This document shows, in pieces, positions 43,842 through 51,804 of a DNA stretch of 64,000 nt (position 1 is the first letter of the stretch; the number at the start of each line of letters is the position of its first letter). The position numbers and the translations under genes are program-made. A model generated the notes under the pieces. The model saw nothing but the letters and a program-made list of their open reading frames with translations, was not told the origin of the DNA and ran no database searches. This DNA is from CAVSIS01 sp963814875. GTDB taxonomy: Bacteria; Acidobacteriota; Thermoanaerobaculia; Thermoanaerobaculales; Sulfomarinibacteraceae. The stretch is from positions 62,001-126,000 of the forward strand of contig CAWFFJ010000027.1 in NCBI GenBank assembly GCA_963814875.1. The letters are read 5' to 3'.

Positions 43842-44146
43842 AAGATCTCGAAAAACGACTGATCCAGCGCCCGATCCATGTGCGCGTCGGCCAAGGCCCC
43901 CTCCAACCGACGAACCCGCTCCTTCAGTCGCTTGATCTCACCTGGCTCGCCCGGCTTCTCCACCCTGACCACCTTCCTCAGCAGCCCCCCTCGACCAGAC
44001 GCCCTCAGCCAACGCTCGATCGTCCCTTTTCCCCTCACCCCGTACGCCTCGGCCGCCTCGTACGCGCTGCTGAACCGACCTCTCTCGATCTCCTCGATCA
44101 CCTGCTGCTTGAACGCCTCACTGTACTTCACCAGCTGCCCTGCCAC
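43742..44146 (-). CDS. IS3-family OrfA (helix-turn-helix)
   Basis: A 134-aa frame with a GTG start and a GGAGGGACAGGA-type ribosome region. The helix-turn-helix (YSEAFKQQVIEEIERGRFSS ... GKGTIERWLRASG) is followed by a leucine-zipper-like helix (EIKRLKERVRRLEGALADAH). The slippery A8 lies at EEFKKKYGG, where the OrfB frame joins. Confidence 0.88.
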   Translation of the reverse strand: MAGQLVKYSEAFKQQVIEEIERGRFSSAYEAAEAYGVRGKGTIERWLRASGRGGLLRKVVRVEKPGEPGEIKRLKERVRRLEGALADAHMDRALDQSFFEILCEQQGIDAEEFKKKYGGRGSTGHETRLRGSKA

Positions 44147-44318
44147 GTCCTGTCCCTCCTCGTGTCAACCTATTCCAGGACGGGACAAGCCTCCTCACCC
44201 CTCACTCCTGACTCCTCACTGCCGGACGCCCGGCGCCCGGGTCTGTAACCGGCACCCGGAGGCTCGGCACAGAAGGGCCACGAGTACGCCGGCGGGCAGC
44301 CGGCTCGGAGGTGGCCCC

Positions 44319-44789
44319 ATGACGATCGCGCAGTCCGTGACACTCTTCTCGAAGACGGCCCGGTCGGCCGTCGACCGGCTCGCCTTCCTCGCCCCTCTCG
44401 CGACCCGGGTCACGATCGGGCTCGGCTTCCTCCATACCGGGATCGGGAAGTGGCGGCACTTCGACAATGTCGTGCAGTTCTTCGCCGGTCTTGGCATTCC
44501 CTTCCCGACTGTCAACGCCGGCCTGGTGGCGACCTTCGAGGTGGTCGGGGGCGCCTTTCTGCTGGTCGGTCTGCTGACCCGTCCCGCGGCGGCGGTGCTG
44601 ACCACGACCATGGTGGTCGCCCTGCTCACCGCCGACGGCGGCACCTTCCTGGCGTCGTGGGGCTCGGCGGGCGAGACCTCGCCGACCGACGTCGCATCCT
44701 GGGTGTTCCTGCTCTACCTGTTGTGGCTGCTGGCCTACGGCGCCGGCGCCGTGAGCGTGGACCGCATACTCAGCCGGGCCTCGGACTGA
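44319..44789 (+). CDS. DoxX-family membrane protein of the bufferin cluster
   Basis: A 156-aa membrane protein with four helices and DoxX features (TRVTIGLGFLHTGIGKWRHF; AGLVATFEVVGGAFLLVGLLTRPAA). DoxX proteins often accompany bufferin or other MNIO gene clusters and may handle quinone/redox partners in the membrane. Here it is the first gene, 174 bp before bufA, with a small hairpin between (44802-44819). Confidence 0.85.
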   Translation: MTIAQSVTLFSKTARSAVDRLAFLAPLATRVTIGLGFLHTGIGKWRHFDNVVQFFAGLGIPFPTVNAGLVATFEVVGGAFLLVGLLTRPAAAVLTTTMVVALLTADGGTFLASWGSAGETSPTDVASWVFLLYLLWLLAYGAGAVSVDRILSRASD

Positions 44790-44801
44790 GTCGGGGCCCC
44801 G

Positions 44802-44819
44802 CTGGGACGGCGTTCCCAG
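44802..44819 (+). terminator. weak hairpin after doxX
   Basis: CTGGGA-CGGCGT-TCCCAG followed by ATTCTCCCC. A 6-bp stem with a poor T-run; it may partly terminate doxX transcription ahead of bufA. Confidence 0.3.
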
Positions 44820-44963
44820 ATTCTCCCCACTGACGATGAAACCGAACCCAACCGAACGGCACAGTGGTCAGGCAGAGCAACGAGACGTAGACTCAATCGA
44901 GTGATCGAACCGAGGCCGAGGCCTCACAGCACCCCGGTTGGCACCGGGAACGGAGGTAGAGAG

Positions 44964-45422
44964 ATGAATCGCAAGCTCCAGGCAGTCCTCGTCAACGCAG
45001 CGGTCGCGGGCCTGATGGCCGGATTCGGTCCGGTCGCCGCGGCGGCGACCACGACCACGTCCAGCACGGCGGCGCGGGTGTCCATGAACGGCTGTAGCGG
45101 CAAGAGCGGGTGCAGCGGCAAGTCGGACTCCCAGCCTGCAAAGGCGAACCAGGACCGCCACGCGTGCAAGGGGATGAACGACTGCAGCGGCAAGGGCAAC
45201 TGCAAGTCGGGCGACAACGGCTGTGCGGGCAAGAACTCGTGCAAGGGCAAGGGCGGCTGCGCTTCCACCGAGGCGCGTCACGCCTGCAAGGGCATGAACG
45301 ACTGCAAGAGCCTCGGCGGCTGCAAGACCGGCGACAACGGTTGCGCGGGCAAGAACTCGTGCAAGGGCAAGGGCGGCTGCAAGGTCCCGGTCGAGAAGGG
45401 CGAGGGCGAGAGCCAGGGCTGA
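44964..45422 (+). CDS. bufA: BufA-type bufferin precursor with two cysteine-rich modules
   Basis: A 152-aa exported peptide. Signal peptide ~1-28 (LVNAAVAGLMAGFGPVAAAA). The mature part has 14 cysteines in xGC/SGK/CKGK contexts. Two tandem 35-aa modules (bases 45156-45260 and 45276-45380) share HACKGMNDC, GDNGCAGKNSCKGKGGC and have six Cys each. Bufferins are ribosomal peptides whose Cys residues are converted to thiooxazole-type rings by the MNIO enzyme BufB with BufC, then exported to bind copper or other metals. The start has GGAGG 8 nt upstream. The following genes confirm the assignment. Confidence 0.88.
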   Translation: MNRKLQAVLVNAAVAGLMAGFGPVAAAATTTTSSTAARVSMNGCSGKSGCSGKSDSQPAKANQDRHACKGMNDCSGKGNCKSGDNGCAGKNSCKGKGGCASTEARHACKGMNDCKSLGGCKTGDNGCAGKNSCKGKGGCKVPVEKGEGESQG

Positions 45423-45436
45423 GACCTCCGTTCTCC

Positions 45437-45468
45437 GGCGGGACGGCGTCGGTTGACGCCGTCCCGCC
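45437..45468 (+). promoter_or_regulatory. intercistronic hairpin between bufA and bufB
   Basis: A perfect 14-bp stem GGCGGGACGGCGTC (45437-45450) with loop GGTT and its complement at 45455-45468, 14 nt after the bufA stop. No T-run follows. It probably protects the bufA message 3' end or causes partial termination, so that far more precursor than enzyme is made. Confidence 0.6.
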
Positions 45469-45494
45469 CTCGATGATCACCACCAGGAGGCGAC

Positions 45495-46340
45495 ATGAAG
45501 AGCAACCGCTGGCAGCTACCGGATCTCGGCCTGGGAATCGGCCTCAGGACCCGGCACTTCACCCACATCCTCTCCGAGCAGCCGGAGCTCGGCTTCTTCG
45601 AGATCCTGACCGAGAACTTCCTCGACACCGGGGGCCGGCCGTCGTTCTTCCTCGACCGCATCGCCGAGCACTACCCGATCGTGATGCACGGTGTCTCGAT
45701 GTCGGTCGGGAGCTCCGACCCGGTCGACCGCGACTACGTCGCCAAGGTCAAGGCGCTCGCCGAGCGCACCGGCGCGCTCTGGGTGTCGGACCACGTGTGC
45801 TGGACCGGCGTTCTGGGCCGCAACACTCATGACCTGCTGCCGCTGCCCTACACCGAGGAGTCGCTGCGCCACACGGCGGCCAAGGTGCGCGAGATCCAGG
45901 ACCTGCTCGAGAGGCCCCTGGTGCTCGAGAACCCGTCGACCTATCTCGAGTTCGTGCCCTCGGCGATGCCGGAGTGGGAGTTCATCGCGCGGCTCGCCGA
46001 GGAGGCCAAGTGCGGGATCCTGTTCGACGTCAACAACGTCTACGTGAGCGCGTTCAACCACGGCTTCGACCCGGTCGCCTACATCGACGCGATCCCGGCC
46101 GAGCGCGTCTGCCAGTACCACCTGGCCGGCCACATGCACAAGGGCACGCACATCCTCGACACCCACAACGACCACGTGGTCGATCCGGTGTGGGAGCTCT
46201 TCGGGCACACCATCCGGCAGATCGGGCTGCGCGCGACGCTGCTCGAGTGGGACGCCGACATCCCCGAGTTCGAGGTCGTCCACCGCGAGGTGCTCAAGGC
46301 CGGACGGTGGCGCGAACAGGAGGCCGCCCATGCCGCGTGA
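45495..46340 (+). CDS. bufB: BufB, MNIO-family (DUF692) peptide-modifying iron enzyme
   Basis: A 281-aa TIM-barrel protein of the multinuclear non-heme iron oxidative enzyme family. Conserved metal-site segments: VMHGVSMSVGSSDP, WVSDHVCWTG, LENPSTYLEF, FDVNNVYVSAFNHG, YHLAGHMHKG, DTHNDHV and LEWDADIPEF. It modifies Cys residues of BufA in the cytoplasm with help from BufC. AGGAGG precedes the ATG. It overlaps bufC by 11 bp. Confidence 0.93.
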   Translation: MKSNRWQLPDLGLGIGLRTRHFTHILSEQPELGFFEILTENFLDTGGRPSFFLDRIAEHYPIVMHGVSMSVGSSDPVDRDYVAKVKALAERTGALWVSDHVCWTGVLGRNTHDLLPLPYTEESLRHTAAKVREIQDLLERPLVLENPSTYLEFVPSAMPEWEFIARLAEEAKCGILFDVNNVYVSAFNHGFDPVAYIDAIPAERVCQYHLAGHMHKGTHILDTHNDHVVDPVWELFGHTIRQIGLRATLLEWDADIPEFEVVHREVLKAGRWREQEAAHAA

Positions 46341-47181
46341 CGCCGCACTGCCGGTCCCGGACCTCGCCGGCATCCAGCGCTGGATGCAGGCGGTCATCGC
46401 CCATCCTGGGGGGGTGGAGGAAGCCCTCGCCGCGCCGGAGGCGGCGAGCGAGCTGGCCGCCGAGCGGCTCGGCGAGCTGATCCGCCCGTCGCACTCGCTC
46501 TCGCCCGCGGAGCGGGTCGAGATCTACCACGGGATGTACCTGATGCGCATGGTCGAGGCGCTCGAGACCGACTACCCGACGATGCGCCACTTCCTCGGCG
46601 AGGAAGCGTTCGAGGCGCTGGTGCAGGACTACGTCGGGCGCTACCCGTCGCGGAGCTACACGCTGAATCGGCTCGGCGATCATCTCCCAGGCTTCTTACT
46701 CGAAGAGCCGCAGCGCGAGCACGCCGCCTTCCTCCACGACCTCGCGCGGACCGAGCTCGCGATCACCGAGGCCTTCGACGCCGAGGAGACGCCGATCCTG
46801 GGGCCGGACGGCGCCCAGGCCGTTCCGCCCGGGGCGTGGCCCGGCGCCCGTCTCACGCCGACCGCGGCCTTGCGCCTGCTCGAGCTGCGCCACGCCGTGG
46901 TGCCCCACCTCGAGGCCGCCAAGCGCGGTCGTCCGGCCCCGGCGCCGCGCCGCCGTGCGACCTGGCTCGCGGTCTACCGGCGCGACTACTCGGTGCTCCG
47001 TCTCGAGCTCGGCCGCACGGAGTTCACCCTGCTGCGCTCGTTGACCGAAGGGGTGGCGCTCGGCGAGGCGATCGCGGCGGCGGCCCGGCAGCTGCGCTCC
47101 GCCCAGCGCGAGCAGACGATCTTCGCGTGGTTCCGCGGCTGGATCGCCGAGGGCCTGTTCCAGTCGGTGACCCTCGACTGA
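46330..47181 (+). CDS. bufC: BufC, DUF2063 partner of the MNIO enzyme
   Basis: A 283-aa protein. The N-terminal DUF2063 domain (LSPAERVEIYHGMYLMRMVE; LETDYPTMRHFLGEEAFEAL; DLARTELAITEAFDAEE) is followed by a C-terminal winged-helix-like region (LLRSLTEGVALGEAIAAAA). In known clusters this protein binds the precursor leader and delivers it to BufB. It overlaps the bufB 3' end, so the two are coupled. Confidence 0.92.
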   Translation: MPRDAALPVPDLAGIQRWMQAVIAHPGGVEEALAAPEAASELAAERLGELIRPSHSLSPAERVEIYHGMYLMRMVEALETDYPTMRHFLGEEAFEALVQDYVGRYPSRSYTLNRLGDHLPGFLLEEPQREHAAFLHDLARTELAITEAFDAEETPILGPDGAQAVPPGAWPGARLTPTAALRLLELRHAVVPHLEAAKRGRPAPAPRRRATWLAVYRRDYSVLRLELGRTEFTLLRSLTEGVALGEAIAAAARQLRSAQREQTIFAWFRGWIAEGLFQSVTLD

Positions 47182-47247
47182 AGAGAGCGCGCGCGACGCA
47201 AGGCACCGCCTCTCGACGGCAGCCGTCACGCCCGTGAAGCGTAACGG

Positions 47248-50200
47248 TCAGTACGCGTAGGTCACGTGCTGGGACTCGCCTCCAGAGATGGTGCCGTTGA
47301 TGGTCTGGACGACCGTGTCGCCGACGAAGATGCGCAACGTGTAGGCGGGTGTCGACGAGCCGCTGCAGGCGGACCACAGGTCGGCCCACACCTCGTAGGT
47401 GCCGTGCGGCGCCTGGCCCACCGGCCAGAACACGTTCTCGGTCGGGCTCGGGCTCTGCGATTGGCAGCCGGAGTTGCTGTCGACATCGAGCTTGCCGCCG
47501 GTGGCGGACTGCGAGTGTCCGTAGTAGATGGTCTCTCCGCTCGGTTCCTTGACGTAGAGGTCGACGTCCTGCGGTCCGCTCCAGGTCAGGCGGAATGCGA
47601 TGTCGCCGGTCTGGCCGGGCCCCTGGTAGGTGTACTCACCGTCGCAGTTGGGGGTGAAGTTCACGACGTGGGTCTCGCCGCCGTACTTCAGGGTGATGCT
47701 GCCGCCGATCGGGTACTTCGGGCACACCGCTGAGTCGATGGTGGCGTTGCCGGTGATCGTCGAGGTGCTGTGCTCGGTCGAAGAGATCTGGATCTCGGGG
47801 CCGCTGCCGTTGATCGACAGCGTGCCGCGGACGTGTCCGGAGCCGTCCACCGCGAGATCGACCGCCCCCGTGGCCTGGGTGATGATCGGGTAGGTCCCGT
47901 CGTGGTTCATGTTCACCGCAGCGGCCGAGTAGTTGAGCGCAAACCGGGTCGGCGACACGACCGCGTTGGTGACGTCGGCGCTCACGTGACCGGAGATCGC
48001 GGTCCCGTCCGGGAGCAGGTAGCCAGACCCGAAGTCGACCAGGAGGTGATCGCCCGACCGCGAAACCACGTCGGGGTGGGCCTGGACGTACTGGTCGAAG
48101 TGCGTGTACAGGCCGTGGGCCTGGTCGGTGGCGACGAACTGCTCGAACGTGGGCAGGTCGCCGGTGCCGAGCTGGTCGAGCTGGTCGAAGATCTCATCCA
48201 GGGCCTCGGTGATGCCGAGCGCGTGGGTCGGCGGCAGCGGCGTGACGACGCCGCTCGCAGTCGGGAAGATGCACACTGGGTCGCCGGTGCGGTTGTCGAC
48301 CACGGAGGCATAGGCCAGGAAGGAGCCGCCGGTCGTCGTCGTCGAGAGCAGCGCATAGCCGTCGCCGACCTCGCTTCCAGTCACCCTCTCGAAGGCGCGG
48401 TCGAGCTGGACGTACATGTACGGGCCCAGCGCGACCGACACGGTGCCGATGACAGTGGCGTCGGCCCGCCTGAACTCGACCGAGACGGTCAGGTCGCTGC
48501 CGGTGGTGTTGAGCAGTCCGAGGTTGGTGCGGTAGCCACTCGTCCCGCCCGGGGTCTGGGTGAGCTGGATGATCCGGGCGACCTTGCCCGGTGTGATCGC
48601 GTCGGTCGCCGCCAGGGCACCGATGAACTGCCCGTAGGTGCCGGCCGAGGTCTGGTTGAAGGTCCGGCTGGTGACGAGCAGGTCGCCGCCGGTCGGCGTG
48701 ATGCGCAGCGCCGCGGCGCCGGTGGTGGCGAAGGCGCTGGAGAGGACGTCCCGCAGGCGCAGGCTCTGTCCGGCAGGCACGGTGTAGGTCACGGTCTGGG
48801 GGCTCGGGTTGGCCTGGTCGCGGCGCAGGAGCGCGATCTGGGCCTGCACGGAGGACGTGCCCGGGTTGTGGAGCTCGAGGTCGGTCCGCCAGTCGGTGCC
48901 CGCGGCCCCGGCGACGTGGGCTGTGGCCGGAATGTAGACGACTCCCGAGGCCAGCGACTGGGCGGCGGCGTCCCATCCGCGCCGCGCGGCACGCGACTCG
49001 GCAGGCCACGCGGCCCGCTCGATGGGATCGAGTCCCTGATTGAGGCGGGCCTGCGCCCACTTCAGCTCGGCGGGCGGGATCGGCCGCACCCGAATCGTGG
49101 GGTTCGACGAGCCATGCCCGACCGATGGGCCCTCCGAAGCGCTGCCGGCGACCGCCCACGATCCCGTGTAGGCCGCCTGGTTGTCGCTCTCGTCGGTCTC
49201 CGGGACCACGTTGCCGGGGTCCGCGGTGAGCGTCACGGTGTGTTGGCCGGCGGAAATGCCGTCCAACGGGTAGTCGTCGATCTCGGTGTAGAATCCCGCC
49301 TCGAGCGTTTCCGCCTGCTGCCACCCGAAGTTGACGCCGCCCGACCCGTCGACGCTGATACGCGCAACGTAGGTGTCGAGCGGGAAGAACGCCTCGTCGG
49401 GCCCGTAGTTCGCGACCGCCCAGTCGACATAAGTCGTGGCCCCGCCGACCAGCCCGCCCGAGGTGCTGGTGCCGGTCTGGCCCGACACCACCAGCGGCCC
49501 GCTCCAGCCGGGGGGCGTGTAGGGCGCGAGATTGGTGGTGCCGGCCTGGGGGGTCATGGTGGGGGTCGGGGTCGGGCCGGGCTGGGTCGTAGTCGGCGTC
49601 GGCGTACGGGTCGGCGTGGAGGTCGTACCGGGGGTGACGGTGGGCCCGCCCGGGGGCGTCCCGCTCAGGCGCGACGCCGGGATGTAGATCGGGTCGCCGG
49701 TCCGGTTGTCGACCACCGACGCGTAGGCCAGGAAGCGGCCTCCCGCGGTTGTCGTGGAGACGATGACGTAGCCGTCCTCCACGTCGCCGGCGGTGACGCT
49801 CTCGAAGATCCGGTCGACCTGGATGTACATGTAGGGTGCAAGGGAGTAGTCGGCCTGGCCGAGCTTGGTGCCGTTGGCTGAGTAGAGCTCCACGCGGACG
49901 ACCGTGGTCGTGCCGACGACGTTGGCAAGACCCACGTTGGTCCGGAACCCCGATCCGGCCGCCCGGTTGTGGGTGAGCTGCACGATCCGGCCGTGCTCTC
50001 CGGTACCGATCGCCCGCAGGGCGGGCACGCCGCCGATGAACTGGCCGTAGGTGCCGTTCGTGACCTGGTTGTAGGTGCGGCTGGCGGCAGAGACGACACC
50101 CTGGGTGGCGGAGATGCGCAGGACCGCCGCACCGGAGAAGCCGAACATCGACAAAAGCACGTCGGTGTAACGAACTGACCGTCCCGCCGCGAGATTGAAG

Positions 50201-50547
50201 GACTGGGTCTGTGGGGAGGTGTTGGCGACACCGCGCTGGAGCAGGGCCACCGTGAAAGCGGCCTGGACGGTGCCCGGGTTGTGGACCTCCATGTCCGTCC
50301 GCCAGTCCGTGCCAGCCGCACCGGCGACGTGGGCGCTCGCGAGCACGTAGATGTCCGGGTCGCCGGCGGCTGCAGCCCAGGCGTCGCCGAGGCCCAGCCA
50401 CGGCGAACGCACCCGGTCCGGGCGGGCGTCACTCGGCCGCTGCAGGATCACCATGAGGACGACGAGCGCGATGATTCCGAGGGCGACGGCGACGCCGACA
50501 CGGTCTTCACGCTGCAACCGCGATCCACGCGAGGGGCGACGACTCAT
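47248..50547 (-). CDS. large exported protein with duplicated beta domain and CARDB domain
   Basis: A 1099-aa protein with an N-terminal membrane anchor or signal (VGVAVALGIIALVVLMVILQ). Domain 1 (~65-295) and domain 2 (~540-765) are copies of one another: HVAGAAGTDWRTDxE(V/L)HNPGT at the start, GTYGQFIG and YASVVDNRTGDP at the end. Between them are a Thr/Pro linker (~300-340) and a CARDB domain (~345-465, with the DESDNQA motif). The C-terminus carries a YfaP-like beta domain (GPQDVDLYVKEPSGETIYYG ... GTYEVWADL). It is probably surface-exposed or anchored. GGAGGTG precedes the start. A related domain occurs at 61117-62406. Confidence 0.8.
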   Translation of the reverse strand: MSRRPSRGSRLQREDRVGVAVALGIIALVVLMVILQRPSDARPDRVRSPWLGLGDAWAAAAGDPDIYVLASAHVAGAAGTDWRTDMEVHNPGTVQAAFTVALLQRGVANTSPQTQSFNLAAGRSVRYTDVLLSMFGFSGAAVLRISATQGVVSAASRTYNQVTNGTYGQFIGGVPALRAIGTGEHGRIVQLTHNRAAGSGFRTNVGLANVVGTTTVVRVELYSANGTKLGQADYSLAPYMYIQVDRIFESVTAGDVEDGYVIVSTTTAGGRFLAYASVVDNRTGDPIYIPASRLSGTPPGGPTVTPGTTSTPTRTPTPTTTQPGPTPTPTMTPQAGTTNLAPYTPPGWSGPLVVSGQTGTSTSGGLVGGATTYVDWAVANYGPDEAFFPLDTYVARISVDGSGGVNFGWQQAETLEAGFYTEIDDYPLDGISAGQHTVTLTADPGNVVPETDESDNQAAYTGSWAVAGSASEGPSVGHGSSNPTIRVRPIPPAELKWAQARLNQGLDPIERAAWPAESRAARRGWDAAAQSLASGVVYIPATAHVAGAAGTDWRTDLELHNPGTSSVQAQIALLRRDQANPSPQTVTYTVPAGQSLRLRDVLSSAFATTGAAALRITPTGGDLLVTSRTFNQTSAGTYGQFIGALAATDAITPGKVARIIQLTQTPGGTSGYRTNLGLLNTTGSDLTVSVEFRRADATVIGTVSVALGPYMYVQLDRAFERVTGSEVGDGYALLSTTTTGGSFLAYASVVDNRTGDPVCIFPTASGVVTPLPPTHALGITEALDEIFDQLDQLGTGDLPTFEQFVATDQAHGLYTHFDQYVQAHPDVVSRSGDHLLVDFGSGYLLPDGTAISGHVSADVTNAVVSPTRFALNYSAAAVNMNHDGTYPIITQATGAVDLAVDGSGHVRGTLSINGSGPEIQISSTEHSTSTITGNATIDSAVCPKYPIGGSITLKYGGETHVVNFTPNCDGEYTYQGPGQTGDIAFRLTWSGPQDVDLYVKEPSGETIYYGHSQSATGGKLDVDSNSGCQSQSPSPTENVFWPVGQAPHGTYEVWADLWSACSGSSTPAYTLRIFVGDTVVQTINGTISGGESQHVTYAY

Positions 50548-50617
50548 GGTTCACCTCCACCCTGTGAAAAGGCTCAGAGATGAAGCTATCTCGCCGAGAC
50601 GACTTCGTCAATGAAGA

Positions 50618-51433
50618 TCACCCGATCACCAGCGAGCGCATCGACATGGAACCGAGCGTGACCCCCTCTGCGAAGAAGCGCACCAGCTCGTCTCGGGCTG
50701 CGCAGCCAAGCACGTAGAGCAGGGGCAGGAAGTGCTCGGCGGTCGGGACCGCAAGGTGGGCGGCAGGCGACGACCGCGGAAAACGGCAGACGGCCTCATC
50801 ATCTCTCGCGAGGATCAGGCCCGCGAGTGTCTGGTCGGCCTCATCCGCCCAGTCGAAGGCCTCCTCGCTCCAGGTCATCACGCCGAGGTTGTGGACCATG
50901 TTGCCGCTGCCGAGCACCAGCACGCCGCGGTCGCGCAGGACTGACAGAGCGGTGCCCAGCGCCATGTGTCCGGCGGCGTCGCGGCCGGTGTCGAGGCTGA
51001 GCTGGACGACCGGGACGTCGGCGCCGGGGTACATCCGTCGCAGCACCGACCATGCGCCGTGATCGAGGCCCCACGCGGTGTCGAGTGCGACCCGCGTCGG
51101 GCCGAGCAGATCGCGGACCCTGCCGGCGAGCTCGGGCGAACCCGGCGCCGGGTACTCAACCTCGAAGAGCGCGGCTGGAAACCCGTAGAAGTCGTGGATG
51201 GTCCGAGGTGCGGGCGACGCGTGGACCCGCACACCGGGCGTCTCCCAATGTGCCGACACGCACAGGACGGCGCGCGGCCGAGGCAGAGTCGCTGCGACCT
51301 CCGCCCAGGCGCGGCTGAAGCGGGTGTCCTCGATGGCGTTCATCGGGTTCCCGTGCCCGACGAAAGCGACGGGCATCCGGGGACCGGTCCACGGAGTCCG
51401 AAGGCTCGCGGAGGACGGCTCGTCCGGGCTCAC
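50618..51433 (-). CDS. ygiD: DODA-type extradiol dioxygenase (YgiD family)
   Basis: A 271-aa class III extradiol dioxygenase-like enzyme. Metal His residues are visible in PVAFVGHGNPMNAI, CVSAHWETPGV and LGSGNMVHNLG; the late PTAEHFLPLLYVLG holds another conserved His. Relatives act on DOPA or similar catechols. It is cytosolic, with no signal peptide. Confidence 0.9.
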   Translation of the reverse strand: MSPDEPSSASLRTPWTGPRMPVAFVGHGNPMNAIEDTRFSRAWAEVAATLPRPRAVLCVSAHWETPGVRVHASPAPRTIHDFYGFPAALFEVEYPAPGSPELAGRVRDLLGPTRVALDTAWGLDHGAWSVLRRMYPGADVPVVQLSLDTGRDAAGHMALGTALSVLRDRGVLVLGSGNMVHNLGVMTWSEEAFDWADEADQTLAGLILARDDEAVCRFPRSSPAAHLAVPTAEHFLPLLYVLGCAARDELVRFFAEGVTLGSMSMRSLVIG

Positions 51434-51544
51434 CTGACCAGGGTACGCCCGCTATGGATCCAGGTCGCGGAGTGGAGGCACCGCGGCCGGGGACACGGCG
51501 GCCGGAACCAGCTCCGCCTCCACGATCGTGCCGAGGTCGAGGGA

Positions 51545-51773
51545 ACACGCCGGCTGCGGTCCGAACCTGTCGTTCATAGAGCGGGTTGGCCCGTGGTCCC
51601 CAGAGGTTGACCACCACCATGCCGCCGGGCTTCAGGCAGGAGCGGACGGTCTGGAAGAGCTGCACCGTCGAAAGCGGGCGAGGCACCTCACCAGGACCGT
51701 AGGCATCGAGGAAGATGACGTCGAAGCGGTCCGTGGTGCGGGTGAGGAATGCGCGGGCGTCGCCGATCTCGAC
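51545..51773 (-). pseudogene. spermidine-synthase-like fragment
   Basis: About 76 residues with the aminopropyltransferase core: VEIGDARAFLTRTTDRFDVI, FLDAYGPGEVPRPLS, LKPGGMVVVNLWGP and RQVRTAAGVF. The expected N-terminal part is absent, and at ~51545 the frame turns into arginine-rich nonsense. A remnant only. Confidence 0.6.
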
Positions 51774-51804
51774 ACGGGTCGAAGACGAAGGCACACATCC
51801 GATG

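Larger units (their letters stand above)
42727..44187 (-). mobile_element. IS3-family insertion sequence, 1461 bp
   Basis: The ends are imperfect terminal inverted repeats: TGTCAAGTCCTGGCGAAAAG at 42727 against TGTCCCGTCCTGGAATAGG read inward from 44187. Inside, two overlapping frames on the minus strand encode OrfA and OrfB joined at an A8 run, the IS3 layout. No clear 3-4 bp target duplication is seen, so the copy may be old or the boundary a few bases off. It separates the unknown exported gene from the DoxX-buf cluster. Confidence 0.8.

Noticed and set aside
48194..50401. Alternative 735-codon minus frame within the large exported protein
   Set aside because: Low-complexity Arg/Pro/His product; the 1099-aa frame has signal, domains and ribosome site.
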